Shown here: positions 4,947-6,076 of the stretch, one piece after another | How positions within the stretch are numbered: the stretch's first letter is position 1 | Layout of the letters: each line of letters opens with the position of its first letter | Source of the DNA: Lachnospiraceae bacterium | GTDB taxonomy: Bacteria > Bacillota > Clostridia > Lachnospirales > Lachnospiraceae | DNA length: 6,076 nt | Direction: 5' to 3' | NCBI GenBank assembly: GCA_017964055.1 | Contig: JAGCSS010000180.1 | Coordinates: 1-6,076, forward strand | Translations under genes and position numbers: made by a program | Notes under the pieces: model-generated | Seen by the model: the letters and a program-made list of their open reading frames with translations, nothing else | The model's database searches: none | What the model was told of the DNA's origin: nothing

Positions 4947-6076
4947 TCAGAATGTACGTGCAAGCAGGATATCGATCCTGGTGCCGAGCTCTTCACGCGA
5001 GGTAACCTCGAAATATCCGCCGTGCTTGTCCACGATCCATTTCGCGATCGAAAGACCGAGTCCCGTGCCGTTGTAGGTGCGGGCCTCATCCGCCCTGTAA
5101 AAGCGTTCGAACATGTGCGCCACGTCGTTTTCCTTCATGCCGATACCCGAGTCCTGAACCCTCAGATAAACCGATTTGTCCGGACGGGCGCCGACTCCTA
5201 AGATGATCTCATCCTTTTCTTTGGTATACTTCGCGGCGTTGTCGACGAGGATGCGCACGGCCTGCTTTAAGAGGCCTTCGTCGGCATTGACCAGAATGTC
5301 CTCATCGGGGAGGTTCAGCCTGTAAATGTGTTTCTCGTCTATCATCAGCGACTCTTCGTATACTTCGCTCATCAGCATGTTCAGGCTGATCGGAGCGATG
5401 GTCAGCTGTGTCCTGCCCGCATCGCCTCTGGCCAGGAACAGGAGCTGCTCCACCAGATGCTTCATATTCTCGGATTCGTTCTGTATCGCGGTGATCGACT
5501 CGTCGAGGACCTTCTCGTCCTCACGGCCCCAGCGCGCGAGCATGTTCGCGTAGCCCTGGATGACCGCGATGGGGGTTCTGAGCTCGTGCGAAGCATCGTT
5601 GACGAATCTCGCCTGCTGCTTATTGTTTTCCCTGATCCTGATCAGCAGTGAGTTCATGGCCCGCTCAATACCTGCCAGATCCTCGTCACCGAGCGAGATA
5701 AGCTGCTCGTCGTCGGGAGCCAGGCTGTTGATCTTGTTCTCGAGCAGACGATACTTTTCATCCGCGGGATCGTAGCCGTTGTTCGCCGGGCCGTACTGAG
5801 CACCCGCTGTCGGATACTGATTGCCGTACAGGTTATATTTGTTGTCCGAAAGATCGATCCTCGCCAGTTCATCCGCTTTTGCGGCAAGATTGTCGAGAGG
5901 CTTTAATACTCTTTTTACCGAAGAATTCTCGAACGGATAGCTCGCCCAGTGCATCAGCAGCTGGAAGAGGAATACCGCGATCATCGTGTAAATGACGGGG
6001 CCCGCGTATTTGAACGGATATGGCGAAACGATCACTTCGCCGTTCTCCGTATCGGTGACCGTATATTTTACCGCCG
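4947..6076 (-). CDS. Membrane sensor histidine kinase, 5' end cut by window
   Basis: The frame stays open to the right edge, so the N-terminus, first membrane helix and most of the sensor are missing; GTG 6035 is an internal valine codon, not a start. Visible in order: a membrane helix (about 6005-5930) with a short extracytoplasmic stretch before it; a HAMP-like first helix; a linker rich in Tyr, Asn and Gly (5849-5691); the second HAMP-like helix; the H-box DASHELRTP with the phospho-accepting His at 5586-5588; the N-box ending in DNAAKYT (Asn at 5238-5240); the G1 box DSGIGM (about 5136-5153); the F-box FERFYRAD; and the G2 box GTGLGLSIAKWIV (about 5032-5070). All catalytic motifs are intact, so it should autophosphorylate and pass phosphate to a response regulator. 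That partner is not in the window and would normally be encoded just upstream, to the right. The stop is TGA at 4947-4949, followed at once by a strong terminator, so this is the last gene of its operon. The signal sensed is unknown. Confidence 0.93.
   Translation of the reverse strand, partial: AVKYTVTDTENGEVIVSPYPFKYAGPVIYTMIAVFLFQLLMHWASYPFENSSVKRVLKPLDNLAAKADELARIDLSDNKYNLYGNQYPTAGAQYGPANNGYDPADEKYRLLENKINSLAPDDEQLISLGDEDLAGIERAMNSLLIRIRENNKQQARFVNDASHELRTPIAVIQGYANMLARWGREDEKVLDESITAIQNESENMKHLVEQLLFLARGDAGRTQLTIAPISLNMLMSEVYEESLMIDEKHIYRLNLPDEDILVNADEGLLKQAVRILVDNAAKYTKEKDEIILGVGARPDKSVYLRVQDSGIGMKENDVAHMFERFYRADEARTYNGTGLGLSIAKWIVDKHGGYFEVTSREELGTRIDILLARTF

Noticed and set aside
6033..6035. 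GTG 6035 as the start of the histidine kinase
   Set aside because: The frame stays open to the window edge and the usual first membrane helix and sensor region are missing. This codon lies inside the gene.
1..6076. Mobile elements, CRISPR arrays, tRNA or rRNA genes
   Set aside because: No transposase, integrase, spaced repeats, terminal inverted repeats of an insertion sequence or conserved RNA segments were seen on either strand.

Overview
The window looks like chromosomal DNA from an anaerobic Gram-positive Clostridia-type bacterium, probably Lachnospiraceae or a relative. The grounds are strong GGAGG ribosome binding sites, near-consensus sigma-A promoter elements, moderately GC-rich codon use, an Fe-S-rich flavoenzyme, and a histidine kinase whose H-box region has the wording common in that group. 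This placement rests on family resemblance only. All four genes are on the minus strand, so the biological reading order is right to left, and both edge genes are cut by the window.

Reading right to left: (1) 6076-4947 is the C-terminal part of a membrane sensor histidine kinase. Its second membrane helix, an unusually long HAMP-like linker and complete DHp and ATPase domains are present; its N-terminus lies outside the window. It ends in a strong intrinsic terminator (4903-4934). (2) 4814-3831 encodes a protein with two zinc ribbons and a C-terminal membrane anchor. It is translationally coupled (TGATG) to (3) 3831-2872, a TPM-domain membrane protein with a Gly/Ser/His tail. The pair resembles YdjG and YdjH of Bacillus subtilis, part of its membrane-stress pspA-ydjGHI operon, but no pspA-like or SPFH gene adjoins it on the downstream side here. 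(4) After a 134-bp gap holding a clear sigma-A promoter and a 30-bp imperfect palindrome, 2737-1 encodes most of a very large Fe-S flavoprotein. It has an N-terminal cysteine-rich region, a ferredoxin-type cluster, a GltD/NfnB-like FAD/NAD(P)H oxidoreductase core and a C-terminal ferredoxin-like cluster. Its stop codon lies beyond the left edge.

There are thus three apparent transcription units: the kinase (probably behind a response regulator outside the window), the zinc ribbon/TPM pair, and the oxidoreductase. No convincing terminator separates the last two, so some read-through is possible. I see no tRNA, rRNA, CRISPR, insertion sequence or phage genes. No stretch over 300 bases lacks a gene. 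The region is mostly ordinary core-type sequence. The points most worth a second look are the operator-like palindrome, the composite flavoenzyme, the reduced YdjG/YdjH-like pair, and the insert in the kinase linker.
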